Origin: JAXLZZ01 sp046350675 | GTDB taxonomy: Bacteria > Patescibacteriota > Saccharimonadia > Saccharimonadales > UBA4665 | Assembly (NCBI GenBank): GCA_046350675.1 | Contig: JAXLZZ010000005.1 | Coordinates: 1-64,000 of the forward strand | Reading direction: 5' to 3' | Length of the DNA stretch: 64,000 nt | Shown: positions 7,348 through 16,664 of the stretch, piece after piece | Numbering within the stretch: position 1 is the first letter of the stretch | How the letters are laid out: every line of letters begins with the position of its first letter | Notes under the pieces: model-generated | Database searches by the model: none | What the model saw: only the letters and a program-made list of their open reading frames with translations | What the model was told of the DNA's origin: nothing | Position numbers and translations under genes: made by a program

Positions 7348-8790
7348 TTGAAAAACATGCAACAAACAAATGCGGCACCGAAAGTGCCGTTACACGAATT
7401 GAAACGAACTAAGATCATCGCAACTGTTGGTCCAGCGACAAATAGCTACAAGGCTATCTTGGCTCTAATTCTGGCTGGCGCAGACGGCATACGGCTGAAT
7501 TTTAGCCACGGCACGCACGAGGAAAGAACTCAACAGATTGAGTGGATTCGCAAAGCATCAAAAGAAGCAGGTAAGCCAGTGGCTATCGTGCAGGATTTGC
7601 AGGGTCCCAAAATCCGTTTGGGTGACTTTGACGGTGAAATAAAAATCAATAGAGGCAAAGGCTATAGCTTTGGATATAAATCAGATTACGTAGATACGGG
7701 GCACATTCCAACGCAATATGATTTAAGCAAGAAGGTTAAGCGCGGCGAACGCATCTTTCTGTATGATGGTCGCGTACATATGACTGTTACTAGTATCAAA
7801 GATGGTATTGTACGCGCCGAAGCCGATAATGATGGTGAGCTTATCAAGCGCAAAGGCATGAATCTGCCAGACACCGATTTTGCTGGCGATATTATCACGG
7901 CAAAAGATAAAGCTGATTTGGTATACGGCTCGGCACAAGATATTGATTATGTTGCGCTCAGTTTTGTACAAACGGCTGGCGACATCACTCATCTGCGAAC
8001 CTTGCTGCGTAATATGAATAGCCCTGCAAAAATCATCGCCAAAATTGAGACCAAAGCTGCTGTTGATAATGTAGAAGAAATTGTTGCAGAGAGCGACATG
8101 GTGATGATTGCCAGGGGTGATTTAGCGGTCGAAACCGAAGCCGAAAGCGTTCCTATAGTGCAGCGCAAGATCATCGGTCTAGGGCAGCGGTATGCCAAGC
8201 CAACAATTGTTGCAACACAGATGCTAGATAGCATGACAGATGCGTCTGAGCCAACGCGGGCTGAAGTTTCCGATATTGCAACGGCGGTGATTGTAGGCGC
8301 CGATTGCGTGATGCTGAGCGACGAAACAGCGAATGGCAATTACCCGATTGAAGCAGTCAATACTATGAAGCGGGTGATTCTGTACACTGAAGCACATACG
8401 CCGCTCAAAGTAAGCTTCCCCGATAATCAAGATCTTAGCCGGCAAGTTGCGATCAGTAGCGCCATTATTAGCCTGGCCGAGAGTGTCGGAGCAAAAGCGA
8501 TCGTAGCTGAGACTAAATCGGGCGCAACGGCCAATCAAATTGCTGCCCGCCGCTGCAGCGTTCCAGTTGTAGCTGTTACGAGTGTACATCGTGTTGCTCA
8601 GCAGTTAGCCTTGGTGTACAGCGTTACGAGTTACGTGAGACCAATCGATGCCAAGGCGGCCACTAAATTGACTGACTGGTTACAGCAGCACAAAGTACTC
8701 AATAAGGGTGATGTAGTGGTTTCTGCCCTTGGCCAGTATCCAGGAGTTGTTGGCACCACCGATACAATTAAGGTGCGCGTGCTAGAATAA
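7348..8790 (+). CDS. pyk: Pyruvate kinase
   Basis: Catalyses phosphoenolpyruvate plus ADP to pyruvate plus ATP, the last step of glycolysis. The N-terminal barrel carries KIIATVGPA, GADGIRLNFSHG and VQDLQGPKIRLG. The catalytic lysine region is IIAKIETKAAVDN, the Mg-binding glutamate and aspartate are in VMIARGDLAVE, and the substrate loop is VATQMLDSM followed by PTRAEVSDIATAV. The length (480) fits the family, including the C-terminal allosteric domain. Two starts are possible: TTG at 7348 after GGGTGG, or ATG at 7357. It heads a glycolytic run with pgk and tpiA. In an organism with few energy routes this would be a main source of ATP. Confidence 0.95.
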   Translation: MKNMQQTNAAPKVPLHELKRTKIIATVGPATNSYKAILALILAGADGIRLNFSHGTHEERTQQIEWIRKASKEAGKPVAIVQDLQGPKIRLGDFDGEIKINRGKGYSFGYKSDYVDTGHIPTQYDLSKKVKRGERIFLYDGRVHMTVTSIKDGIVRAEADNDGELIKRKGMNLPDTDFAGDIITAKDKADLVYGSAQDIDYVALSFVQTAGDITHLRTLLRNMNSPAKIIAKIETKAAVDNVEEIVAESDMVMIARGDLAVETEAESVPIVQRKIIGLGQRYAKPTIVATQMLDSMTDASEPTRAEVSDIATAVIVGADCVMLSDETANGNYPIEAVNTMKRVILYTEAHTPLKVSFPDNQDLSRQVAISSAIISLAESVGAKAIVAETKSGATANQIAARRCSVPVVAVTSVHRVAQQLALVYSVTSYVRPIDAKAATKLTDWLQQHKVLNKGDVVVSALGQYPGVVGTTDTIKVRVLE

Positions 8791-8794
8791 AAGT

Positions 8795-8822
8795 GTAAAT
8801 GGTAAATAGTAAATTGTTAATT
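8795..8822. repeat. Heptad-phased repeat (4 units) between pyk and pgk
   Basis: Four consecutive 7-bp units: GTAAATG, GTAAATA, GTAAATT, GTTAATT. This is a member of the dispersed heptad family also found at 27541, 40843, 41380, 41899 and 47108. Confidence 0.75.
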
Positions 8823-8849
8823 GGAGCGCGTTAGCGCGACTAGGGTGGG

Positions 8850-10136
8850 ATGTTTACTAAACAGACAATTCGCGACATAGATCTACACGGCAAAACGGTA
8901 TTGCTTCGTGCCGATTATAATGTGCCACTGCAAGATGGTAAAATCACCGATGATTATCGAATAGAACAGTCTTTGCCAACCATTAAATATTTGCTTGATC
9001 AACATGCTAAGATCGTTATTTGCTCACATCTTGGTCGTCCAACTGGGCCAGATGATAGCGCCCATAGTTTATTCCCCGTAGCAAAGCGATTGCAGCAGAT
9101 TTTGGATCGTCACGTGTTGTTTGCAACAGATTGTATTGGTGAGGCAGCCGAAAAACCAGCTAAAGCATTAAAGCAGGGCGATGTACTACTGCTTGAAAAC
9201 CTGCGTTTTCACCCAGAAGAAGAAGCGAATGACGACGCATTTGCTCAAAAGCTTGCCTCTTTGGCAGATGTATTTGTACAAGACGGTTTTGGGGTAGTAC
9301 ACCGCGCACATGCCAGCACCGAAGCCATCACCCATCATCTACCGAGTGTTGCTGGGCTTTTGCTTGAAAAAGAAGTCGATACTATCACCAAAGTGATGCA
9401 GCAGCCGGAACGCCCATTAATGGCTATCGTTGGCGGCGCAAAGATTGCTGATAAGTTGGATGTCATACATAGGTTTATAGAAATAGCTGATTTTGTAGCT
9501 GTTGGTGGTGCAATGGCCAACACCTTCCTGGCCGCGCAAGACATTGATGTAGCCGATAGCTTATACGATAAAGCTGAGCTCTCGGTAGCTAAAGATATCA
9601 TGCACAAAGCCGAACTCGAGGCAAAGAAACGTCGTTTTGTGTTTGCCATCCCCTACGACGGTGTGGTTGCGAATGCAGTCGATAAAACCGCACCAACTCG
9701 AATTGTGGATTGGAATACCCACGTAATTTCCGACATTGAAAACTATCCAAAGCGCGTGCCAGCACGAGCTCGTGAGATCCACGCCCATGAGAAAATACTC
9801 GACATCGGTCCGTTTAGCGCTTCGTTTATCGCCGGAGGGATCCAATTTGCCAATACGGTGATCTGGAATGGCACAATGGGCGTAACAGAGACTGAAAGCC
9901 TGCAAGGGCCAGTAGGGCCCTATGCGCACGGCACAGAAATAGTCATAGAAGCATTACTCGGCGATTTTGGCCACAAGCCATTCACGGTAGTTGGCGGCGG
10001 CGATACGGTTGGGTATGTAGAAGAGCGAAAGCTCACCAGCAATTTCGGGCATGTATCAACTGGTGGTGGTGCCAGTCTGGAGTTAATGGGTGGTCGCAAA
10101 TTACCAGGTGTCGAGGCGTTATTAAAGAAGAAATAG
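8850..10136 (+). CDS. pgk: Phosphoglycerate kinase
   Basis: Transfers phosphate from 1,3-bisphosphoglycerate to ADP, the first ATP-forming step of lower glycolysis. The N-terminal domain has VLLRADYNVPLQDGKITDD and SHLGRP (3-phosphoglycerate site). The hinge and nucleotide domain show IVGGAKIADKLDVI, VGGAMANTFLAA and the ADP-binding VVGGGDTVGYVEE with STGGGASLELMGG near the end. At 428 residues it is slightly longer than usual (about 390-400); extra residues lie around the DIENYPKRVPARAREIH segment. The start is the ATG at 8850, just after AGGGTGGG. It follows pyk across a heptad repeat. Confidence 0.95.
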   Translation: MFTKQTIRDIDLHGKTVLLRADYNVPLQDGKITDDYRIEQSLPTIKYLLDQHAKIVICSHLGRPTGPDDSAHSLFPVAKRLQQILDRHVLFATDCIGEAAEKPAKALKQGDVLLLENLRFHPEEEANDDAFAQKLASLADVFVQDGFGVVHRAHASTEAITHHLPSVAGLLLEKEVDTITKVMQQPERPLMAIVGGAKIADKLDVIHRFIEIADFVAVGGAMANTFLAAQDIDVADSLYDKAELSVAKDIMHKAELEAKKRRFVFAIPYDGVVANAVDKTAPTRIVDWNTHVISDIENYPKRVPARAREIHAHEKILDIGPFSASFIAGGIQFANTVIWNGTMGVTETESLQGPVGPYAHGTEIVIEALLGDFGHKPFTVVGGGDTVGYVEERKLTSNFGHVSTGGGASLELMGGRKLPGVEALLKKK

Positions 10137-10157
10137 GATACAATAAGCATAACAATT

Positions 10158-10940
10158 ATGAGTAAACGTACACTTATCGCCGGCAACTGGAAAATGCATC
10201 TAAATACACAAGCTGCTAGCTTACTGGTGCACCGGCTGGATAAGCACATTAAACCGCATCGAAGCGTAGAGGTCGTGCTTGCACCAACCTTGCTTACATT
10301 GCAGCCAGTTAGCACAGAGATTGATCGTCGCAAGTTTCGGCTTGCTAGCCAGGATGCATACTACAAAGACGAAGGGGCTTTCACTGGTGAAGTGAGCTTC
10401 ACGATGCTCAAAGACCTTGTGCACTATTCAATCATTGGGCACTCAGAGCGTCGTATTTATTTTCATGAATCACTTGAACTAATACGCGATAAAGTCCAGG
10501 CAGCCATACGCAATGGGATTGCGCCAATTTTATGTGTGGGTGAGACTAAACAGGAACGTTCAAACGGCGAAACTGGCAGAGTAATTCACGATCAGGTGGT
10601 GAGTGCTCTCGCTAATTTGACCCCTGAAGAAGTCGAAAAAGTTGTAATTGCCTATGAACCTGTGTGGGCTATCAGTACGTTTGGCGGCGAAGTTGCAAAA
10701 CCAGATGATATGAAGAAGGTGATTGATTTGATCCGGCATCACATTGGCGAATTATATGGCGAGCGTGCAGCCAAGCAAATGCGTGTGCTATATGGTGGAA
10801 GCGTAAACCCAGACACTGCCGGTGCGTATCTGGCTATCGATGGTTGCGATGGTGCCTTAGTCGGCGGTGCAAGTCTTAACTACAAGCAATTCGCAGCAAT
10901 TGTAGATGTCGCATACAGGTTACATAGCGCGGAAAAATAA
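10158..10940 (+). CDS. tpiA: Triosephosphate isomerase
   Basis: Interconverts dihydroxyacetone phosphate and glyceraldehyde 3-phosphate. The start motif AGNWKMHL contains the substrate-binding Asn and Lys. The catalytic His is in IIGHSERR and the catalytic Glu in VIAYEPVWAIS (AYEPVWAIGTG in most species). The phosphate-binding end is LYGGSVNPDTA and ALVGGASL. The length of 260 is normal for a TIM barrel. It follows pgk by 21 bp; a TACAAT box in the gap could give separate transcription. Part of the pyk-pgk-tpiA set. Confidence 0.95.
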   Translation: MSKRTLIAGNWKMHLNTQAASLLVHRLDKHIKPHRSVEVVLAPTLLTLQPVSTEIDRRKFRLASQDAYYKDEGAFTGEVSFTMLKDLVHYSIIGHSERRIYFHESLELIRDKVQAAIRNGIAPILCVGETKQERSNGETGRVIHDQVVSALANLTPEEVEKVVIAYEPVWAISTFGGEVAKPDDMKKVIDLIRHHIGELYGERAAKQMRVLYGGSVNPDTAGAYLAIDGCDGALVGGASLNYKQFAAIVDVAYRLHSAEK

Positions 10941-10941
10941 T

Positions 10942-11517
10942 ATGGCTACAAAAAAACCAACTAGCAAAACTGCACCCATCTCTGATGTTGAAGAGCCAGG
11001 CAAGTCTGCAGCTTCTGCTACTTCAAAACCAGTTATAGTAACCAATCGACCACTTATCAAAGACCCGATGGTTGTAGAAGAGGCCGACGACGCTCCTGCC
11101 AAAGAGGTCCTACCCAGTAAAAAAACGTCTACAAAGCCAAAGCTACAGCCGCTGAAACCAACCGCCGATAAGCCAGATACAGAACAACCAGAGCCAGTAG
11201 CAGAACCAGCCTCAAAGACAGAAGCGAGCGAACAGAAAGCCGCAGCTCCGAATCCTAATTCAAAGCAGAAACCTAGCGAAAATGACGAAAAGAACGCCGA
11301 AAAACGCAAAGCCGAGCATGATACAAACCTGCAAAAAATAGTCGACGCGAAAACGTATTATTTGCCAATTAACGCTGTTGAAAAACGCAAAACTAAACGA
11401 TTTGTGCTACTGGGGGTACTACTAAGCATCCTGTTGATCATGCTCTGGATTGATATTGCGCTTGATGCTGGACTGATTCAGATCGATGGTATCACGCCAA
11501 TTACGAGTTTTTTCTAG
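10942..11517 (+). CDS. Unknown low-complexity protein with one C-terminal membrane helix
   Basis: 191 residues, no family recognised. The first 140 are charged and rich in Lys, Pro, Ala, Glu and Ser, and probably disordered. A conserved-looking patch YYLPINAVEKRKTKRF is followed by one hydrophobic helix (VLLGVLLSILLIMLWIDIAL) and a short outer tail. Topology would be cytoplasmic N-terminus with a tail anchor. The start is the ATG at 10942, one base after the tpiA stop; the upstream ATG at 10906 lies inside tpiA. It is likely co-transcribed with tpiA. Function unknown. Confidence 0.65.
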   Translation: MATKKPTSKTAPISDVEEPGKSAASATSKPVIVTNRPLIKDPMVVEEADDAPAKEVLPSKKTSTKPKLQPLKPTADKPDTEQPEPVAEPASKTEASEQKAAAPNPNSKQKPSENDEKNAEKRKAEHDTNLQKIVDAKTYYLPINAVEKRKTKRFVLLGVLLSILLIMLWIDIALDAGLIQIDGITPITSFF

Positions 11518-11571
11518 CATAACTCTTAAGTTACAACAGATTAACGGCCGGTATTTTGATAGAATAGGCAG

Positions 11572-13716
11572 GTGCAAGATCAGCTACTTGAGGGCTTAAA
11601 TTCAGAACAGCGCCGGGCCGTAGAAACCACAGAAGGTCCGCTGTTGATTCAAGCCGGAGCCGGTTCAGGCAAAACAAAAACGCTAACGCATCGCATTGCC
11701 TATATCATTGCTTCCCACAAGGCCACGCCGTATAACATTCTAGCTGTTACATTTACGAATAAGGCAGCAAAAGAAATGCGTGTACGAGTAGCGGAACTGC
11801 TTGGCGAAAATGCCGAAAACCGAAGCTTCATGCCCTATATGGGAACATTCCATGGTATTTGCGTACGGTTGTTGCGCCAAGACGGTGAGCATATTGGTAT
11901 ACCCAAAAGCTTCGTCATTTTTGATGAATCCGATCGCCAGGCAGCGGTTAAACAAGTTAGCAAGCAGCTTATGTTGGACGAAAAGGCCTTTCCGGCTCGT
12001 GCCATCAGCGGGCTTATTAGCAGTGCCAAAAATGACATGATTAGTCCGGAAGAGTATCAAAGCATCGCCAACAGCCCATCCCAACAGGCTGCAGCCAAGG
12101 TGTATCCGCTGTACCAAAAAGCCTTGCGTGACGCCTCGGCACTGGACTTCGATGATTTGATTAATCGCACTGTGCACTTGTTTGAAACCCAGTCCGAGAT
12201 TCGCGCCAAATGGCAAGCACAGTTTCGTTACATCATGATTGATGAGTACCAAGACACCAACGCTGCGCAGTACAAGCTTGTAAAACTGCTCACTAACACT
12301 GACCGAAATATCGCAGTGGTAGGTGACGATTGGCAGAGTATTTACAGCTGGCGTGGGGCAGATTTTCGCAATATCCTAAAATTTGAGCAAGACTACAAAA
12401 ATTGCACCGTAATATTGCTCGAGCAGAATTATCGCAGCACCAAACATATTCTTGATGCGGCCCACGCCATCATCACAAAAAATGCCCAACGTAGTGAAAA
12501 AAAGCTTTGGACAGACGCCCAAGACGGCACGCCAGTGCAAATGTTGCAGGTGATTGGGGAGCGAGCCGAAGGCGAAGCGATTATTCGCCGAATTCGTGCA
12601 GGTGTGGATAGTGGTCGCTACAAACTGGCAGACTACGCCGTGTTGTATCGCACCAATGCGCAAAGCCGCTCAATCGAAGAAGCGTTTGTGCACTATGGGG
12701 TGCCGTACCGTGTTGTTGGCGGCGTACGCTTTTATGACCGCAAAGAAATTAAAGACATCCTGGCGTACTTACGTCTTATTTTTCAACCAGATGATCGTGT
12801 TAGTTTTGAACGCATCGTGAACACCCCAACCCGTGGCATTGGCGCAAAAAGTGTGCAGGTATTTACTGCCTGGCAGCAGCCAAGTGGTTTGAGTATTATT
12901 GCGGCGCTTGAACGGGCGGAGGAATGTGCAGAGCTCACTCCAAAAGCACGTAAGACATTAGCTGAACTTGGTGATATTTTGAGCAGTTTACAGGCAGTCG
13001 GCGAAGATGCCACCGTGGCTGGACTCATTGATTCATTACTTCGTCGTATAGATTATTTGCATTTTCTTGACGATGGCACGCCGCAGGGCGAAGCCCGCCA
13101 GGAGAACGTAAAAGAGCTATTGAGCGTGGCGCAAGAGTATCAAGATGCAGGCTTGGCAGGGTTTTTGGAAGAGGTTGCGTTGGTTAGTGATTTAGACAGT
13201 GCAGATTTTAGTGGCGACGCGGTCACACTCATGACGCTACACGCCGCCAAAGGCCTAGAGTTCCCAGTCGTGTTTATGACAGGGCTAGAAGAATCCATTT
13301 TCCCACACTCTCGTGCGCTGTACGATCAAAGCGAAATGGAAGAGGAGCGCCGACTGTGTTATGTGGGAATGACCAGGGCAATGAAAGAGCTGTACATGCT
13401 GCACGCCAATAGTCGAATGCTGTATGGCGGCGTGCAACACAATCCGCCTTCACGTTTCTTGAGTGAAATCGACGGCACGATGGTTACAGACAGCCCGGCA
13501 ACTAATTTCCAGTTTCAGCCAACGGGTATGTCGCAAACCCAAGCAAGCGATGAACCACGTTACATCCCTGATCTGAATGAAGGTGATGGTGTGCGACACC
13601 AGGTATTTGGTGTGGGCACAGTGCTCGAGATAGAAGGCGACATGGCGGTAATCTACTTTAAGGGCAAGGGTGCCCGCAAATTAGATATTAGTTTTGCCCC
13701 ACTCGAAAAACTCTAG
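11572..13716 (+). CDS. uvrD: UvrD/PcrA-type DNA helicase
   Basis: An ATP-dependent 3'-5' superfamily I helicase for nucleotide-excision repair and clearing of replication blocks. Motifs in order: Q-motif LNSEQRRAVE, Walker A AGAGSGKTKTL, motif Ia AVTFTNKAAKEM, Walker B IMIDEYQDTN, motif III VVGDDWQSIYSWRGAD, motif IV LEQNYRST, motif V VTLMTLHAAKGLEFPVVF and motif VI EERRLCYVGMTRAM. The length (714) is typical of PcrA/UvrD. The C-terminal Tudor-like part (GDGVRHQVFGVGTVLEIEG), which binds RNA polymerase in PcrA, is present. The start is GTG at 11572, six nt after a GATAGAAT-like -10 box. Confidence 0.95.
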   Translation: MQDQLLEGLNSEQRRAVETTEGPLLIQAGAGSGKTKTLTHRIAYIIASHKATPYNILAVTFTNKAAKEMRVRVAELLGENAENRSFMPYMGTFHGICVRLLRQDGEHIGIPKSFVIFDESDRQAAVKQVSKQLMLDEKAFPARAISGLISSAKNDMISPEEYQSIANSPSQQAAAKVYPLYQKALRDASALDFDDLINRTVHLFETQSEIRAKWQAQFRYIMIDEYQDTNAAQYKLVKLLTNTDRNIAVVGDDWQSIYSWRGADFRNILKFEQDYKNCTVILLEQNYRSTKHILDAAHAIITKNAQRSEKKLWTDAQDGTPVQMLQVIGERAEGEAIIRRIRAGVDSGRYKLADYAVLYRTNAQSRSIEEAFVHYGVPYRVVGGVRFYDRKEIKDILAYLRLIFQPDDRVSFERIVNTPTRGIGAKSVQVFTAWQQPSGLSIIAALERAEECAELTPKARKTLAELGDILSSLQAVGEDATVAGLIDSLLRRIDYLHFLDDGTPQGEARQENVKELLSVAQEYQDAGLAGFLEEVALVSDLDSADFSGDAVTLMTLHAAKGLEFPVVFMTGLEESIFPHSRALYDQSEMEEERRLCYVGMTRAMKELYMLHANSRMLYGGVQHNPPSRFLSEIDGTMVTDSPATNFQFQPTGMSQTQASDEPRYIPDLNEGDGVRHQVFGVGTVLEIEGDMAVIYFKGKGARKLDISFAPLEKL

Positions 13717-13794
13717 CGGCCCTGGCTTCAACAGGGGTTATTTGATACAATTACATGCAGGTTTCAGGGAATTTTCCAGAGAACCGTTTTACAT

Positions 13795-15048
13795 ATGCAA
13801 AATCCATTCAAGCAACTCAAAGCGCGGATCAAGCGGCCAAAGAAGCTCAAGCTTCCCCGTAATCGCGATGAATTCAAAATAGCTAGCAAACATCCGTTTG
13901 TGGTTCCAATTATTACATTTGCCGTTCTTCTTGTGGGAGGACTAGCAGTATATGTCGGCGCAAGTTTATTCCATAAGTTGCCCACCGAGAACGACGCTAA
14001 CATTGTGATTGTGTCTCACGATGGCCAAAAACAGACAGTCCCAAGTAGCGAGTCAACCGTCGGTGGCTTACTAAAGAAAATGAACATCAAGATCAACGAA
14101 GGTGATGTAGTTGAACCAGCGCTCAATACGCAAATAGACCAAGATCAATTTCGTATCAATGTTTATCGTGCCGTTCCAGTAACAATTGTCGATGGCAATA
14201 ATCGCACTGTTGCTTCCAGCGCAGCTCGCACCCCGCGTGCAGTGGCTCAGCAAACTGGCGTGCAATTGTACCCGGAAGATAGAGTTACGACTGCTCCTGC
14301 CCAAGATTTCCTAAAACAAGGCGGTATTGGCGAACAGGTAGAAGTTAGCCGAGCCACACCAGTCAACGTTGATCTATACGGTACACCTGTTGTACTACGC
14401 ACGCACGCCAAGACAGTAGGAGAGTTAGCCAAAGAAAAGAATATCAAACTGGTGCAGAATGATCGTATGGAGCCAGCAGCTGATACACCAATTACCCCAG
14501 GCCAAAAAATCTCCTTTATTCGCACAGGGACCAAAACCGAAACTGTGACTGAAGAAATAGCAACTCCTGTAGAAACGGTGAATGACCCAACGCTTGCCTA
14601 TGGCACCAAAGCAGTACGTCAGCAGGGCTCACCCGGTCAAAAGAAAGTTACCTACGAAGTCGAACTGGTGAACAACGTGGTGAAAAATCGCAAAATAATC
14701 CAAGAAGTTATCAACAAAGAAGCCGTGAAGCAAATTGAAGTTATGGGAACGAGCCTGAGTGGTATCAAGGGCGACATGGCACGCGCCGGCATTTCGCCAG
14801 CTGATTATGCAGCAGCTGACTATATCATTAGTCATGAATCCGGTTGGCGACCATTTGCCGGCCCACGCGGTATCAGCGGTCCTTACGGACTGTGCCAAGC
14901 CTATCCAGGAACCAAGATGGCATCAGCGGGGGCCGATTGGCAAACAAACCCTGTGACTCAACTGAAATGGTGTTCAGGGTACGCCAACAGTCGTTACGGT
15001 GGCTGGCAAGCTGCTTACAAGCATTGGCAAAGTGCCAGGAACTGGTAA
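13795..15048 (+). CDS. Membrane-anchored wall protein with DUF348 repeats, G5 domain and lysozyme-like domain
   Basis: A 417-residue cell-wall enzyme. A basic N-terminus and one membrane helix (about 40-62) anchor it. Three DUF348-like modules follow (for example TVGGLLKKMNIKINEGD and TVGELAKEKNIKL), then a G5 domain (TETVTEEIATPVETV to VVKNRKIIQ), which binds wall sugars in other proteins. The C-terminal 80 residues resemble a transglycosylase/lysozyme-like fold: YIISHESGW with the likely catalytic Glu, GPYGLCQAYPGTKM and YGGWQAAYKHW. The overall plan resembles YabE/Rpf-type proteins of Gram-positives, which suggests peptidoglycan remodelling. Its stop overlaps rsmA (TAATG). Confidence 0.85.
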   Translation: MQNPFKQLKARIKRPKKLKLPRNRDEFKIASKHPFVVPIITFAVLLVGGLAVYVGASLFHKLPTENDANIVIVSHDGQKQTVPSSESTVGGLLKKMNIKINEGDVVEPALNTQIDQDQFRINVYRAVPVTIVDGNNRTVASSAARTPRAVAQQTGVQLYPEDRVTTAPAQDFLKQGGIGEQVEVSRATPVNVDLYGTPVVLRTHAKTVGELAKEKNIKLVQNDRMEPAADTPITPGQKISFIRTGTKTETVTEEIATPVETVNDPTLAYGTKAVRQQGSPGQKKVTYEVELVNNVVKNRKIIQEVINKEAVKQIEVMGTSLSGIKGDMARAGISPADYAAADYIISHESGWRPFAGPRGISGPYGLCQAYPGTKMASAGADWQTNPVTQLKWCSGYANSRYGGWQAAYKHWQSARNW

Positions 15049-15830
15049 TGTCTAGCCCCGCACCAAAGAAGTCTCTTGGCCAGCACTGGCTTGATGATGA
15101 ATTTAGCCTAGAGGCAATGTGTGAGGCCTCGGCAGTGCAGGTGGGGGATACGGTACTCGAAATTGGCCCAGGCCCCGGCGCGCTCACCAAGCTCTTAGTG
15201 CAAAAAGCAGACCATGTAGTTGCCGTGGAGTTTGACGCGCATTGGGCACGCGAATTACCAAAGACAATTTCGGCGACTAATCTCGAAGTGCAGCAGCAAG
15301 ATATTTTGAGTTTTGATTTTACGAGCTTGCCTCACAACTACAAAGTCATCGCTAACATTCCATATTATCTGACTAGTAATTTAATTCGGGTGCTCAGCGA
15401 AACTTCAAATCCACCTCAAAGTGCCACAATTTTGATTCAAAAAGAAGTGGCCCAGCGAGCAGCTGCCAAACCCGGCGATATGTCACTGCTCAGCGTAACA
15501 GCGCAGTATTACTGGCAGGTGGAATTGGGCGAGGAAGTGCCAGCCGAGCTATTTATCCCACCACCAAAAGTTGATTCGCAAATTCTCGTACTGCAGTATC
15601 GCACCGAACCGTTATTTAAAAACGTTGATACCAAAAAATTCTTTCACATTGTAAAAGCTGGCTTTTCGCAAAAGCGCAAAACACTGCTCAACAGCCTCAG
15701 CGCCGGGCTGCAGTTAGATAAAGCGACTGTTCAAGAAGTCTGCGATGCTGCTGGTATAGATTCGCGGCGTCGAGCACAAACTCTTAGTTTAGATGAATGG
15801 CATGCCTTGTACAGTAAGATAAACGCTTGA
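15048..15830 (+). CDS. rsmA: 16S rRNA adenine dimethyltransferase
   Basis: Dimethylates two adjacent adenines in the 3' terminal helix of 16S rRNA during 30S assembly. Visible motifs are KKSLGQHWLDD (family N-terminus), VLEIGPGPGALTKLL (SAM site), VAVEFDAHW, and the catalytic NIPYYLTSNLI. The C-terminal FIPPPKVDSQILVLQY and FSQKRKTLLNSL are also family hallmarks. The ATG at 15048 overlaps the stop of the wall protein and gives the normal 260-residue length; the frame is open upstream but inside that gene. The usual neighbour pairing (wall G5/Rpf protein then rsmA/ksgA) is the same as in many Gram-positives. Confidence 0.95.
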   Translation: MSSPAPKKSLGQHWLDDEFSLEAMCEASAVQVGDTVLEIGPGPGALTKLLVQKADHVVAVEFDAHWARELPKTISATNLEVQQQDILSFDFTSLPHNYKVIANIPYYLTSNLIRVLSETSNPPQSATILIQKEVAQRAAAKPGDMSLLSVTAQYYWQVELGEEVPAELFIPPPKVDSQILVLQYRTEPLFKNVDTKKFFHIVKAGFSQKRKTLLNSLSAGLQLDKATVQEVCDAAGIDSRRRAQTLSLDEWHALYSKINA

Positions 15831-15861
15831 CGTGTTAAGAGTGGCCGACTACGCTTAACAT

Positions 15862-16326
15862 ATGGGACCAACCAATAACCTCAGCTACCTCATTCAACAC
15901 CTGTCCGCAGTCATGGGCAAGCAGGCCGATCAGGTCTTGCAAGAGCAATTGGGTATTGGCTTATCACAGTTCAAAATCTTGATGGTTGTAGAGTGGAACC
16001 CTCGTGTACAGCAAAAAACTATCGCTGATAGTCTCGGCCAAACCGAAGCCAGCATCAGCCGCCAGATCAAATTGCTTAAAAGCAAAGGATTATTAGTCAC
16101 CAAGCCCGATCCACACAATCGCCGCAAACACATCACCGCGCCAACGACACTCGGCATGCAGATTACCGAAGCGGCCACCGCCATTATGCGACGCAACTTT
16201 GGCCCAGAATACGCATCGCTCGGCGAAGATCAATTGATGCAGCTTATTGCCGGCCTACAGAACCTCCACCGCGTTGTCTGCCGACCAGGCAAACTAGGCG
16301 CCTGCGACCACCCATTAGGTTTGTAA
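15862..16326 (+). CDS. MarR-family transcriptional regulator
   Basis: 154 residues with a winged helix-turn-helix. The recognition region reads QKTIADSLGQTEASISRQIKLLKSKG and the wing is around PDPHNRRKHITAPT, as in MarR/SlyA proteins that bind as dimers to short palindromes. Flanking helices would form the dimer interface. The C-terminal Cys residues (VVCRPGKLGACDHP) are a possible redox or ligand site. The start at 15862 has a TTAACAT box right before it and no ribosome binding site. The target is not evident; the closest palindromes are the repeats downstream. Confidence 0.85.
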   Translation: MGPTNNLSYLIQHLSAVMGKQADQVLQEQLGIGLSQFKILMVVEWNPRVQQKTIADSLGQTEASISRQIKLLKSKGLLVTKPDPHNRRKHITAPTTLGMQITEAATAIMRRNFGPEYASLGEDQLMQLIAGLQNLHRVVCRPGKLGACDHPLGL

Positions 16327-16344
16327 AAGCGCGTAGTTTCGATT

Positions 16345-16493
16345 TGCGGCACATTCTGCGCGTAAAGCTGCGCTTCGCACTCACCCGAACCTCGGTTGTC
16401 ATCCTGAACATGTTTCAGGACCCATGCGTAATGCAAAGTTAACGATTATCATGTTCGCACAGGTTCCGGAACAAGCCCGGAATGACAGGACTT
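16345..16493. repeat. Palindromic REP-like pair in inverted orientation
   Basis: GTCATCCTGAACATGTTTCAGGA (16398-16420) and, on the other strand, GTCATTCCGGGCTTGTTCCGGAA (16464-16486) are two related units, each with an inner 6-7 bp hairpin, facing each other about 45 bp apart. The left part (GCGGCACATTCTGCGCG, from 16345) recurs in a longer form near 51797. No gene is visible here. Confidence 0.65.
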
Positions 16494-16645
16494 CAATTGC
16501 TTGATAAGTGCCACAAGCCGCAGTGGCTGCATTTGTAGGGTTTAAGTTTTGTGCCGTGCTGCCACTCGGCTACATTTGCCGACGCAGCAGCCTGTTCGCG
16601 CGTATCAAACACCAATTTTTCAGCACACGGCAATGTTTCTTCCAT
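16493..16645 (-). CDS. Small CxxC zinc-ribbon-like protein
   Basis: A 50-residue protein. The C-terminal LKPYKCSHCGLWHLSS has a CxxC followed by a WH pair, a pattern seen in small uncharacterised bacterial and phage proteins; one metal could be held by two Cys plus His. The middle is an Ala/Glu/Gln helix. The start at 16645 is set by TATGAT six nt upstream (16652-16657 on the minus strand); the longer upstream frame runs through a terminator. It is small, so a false call is possible, but the motif argues for a real gene. Function unknown. Confidence 0.6.
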   Translation of the reverse strand: MEETLPCAEKLVFDTREQAAASANVAEWQHGTKLKPYKCSHCGLWHLSSN

Positions 16646-16664
16646 CTGCTCATCATAGCAAAAT

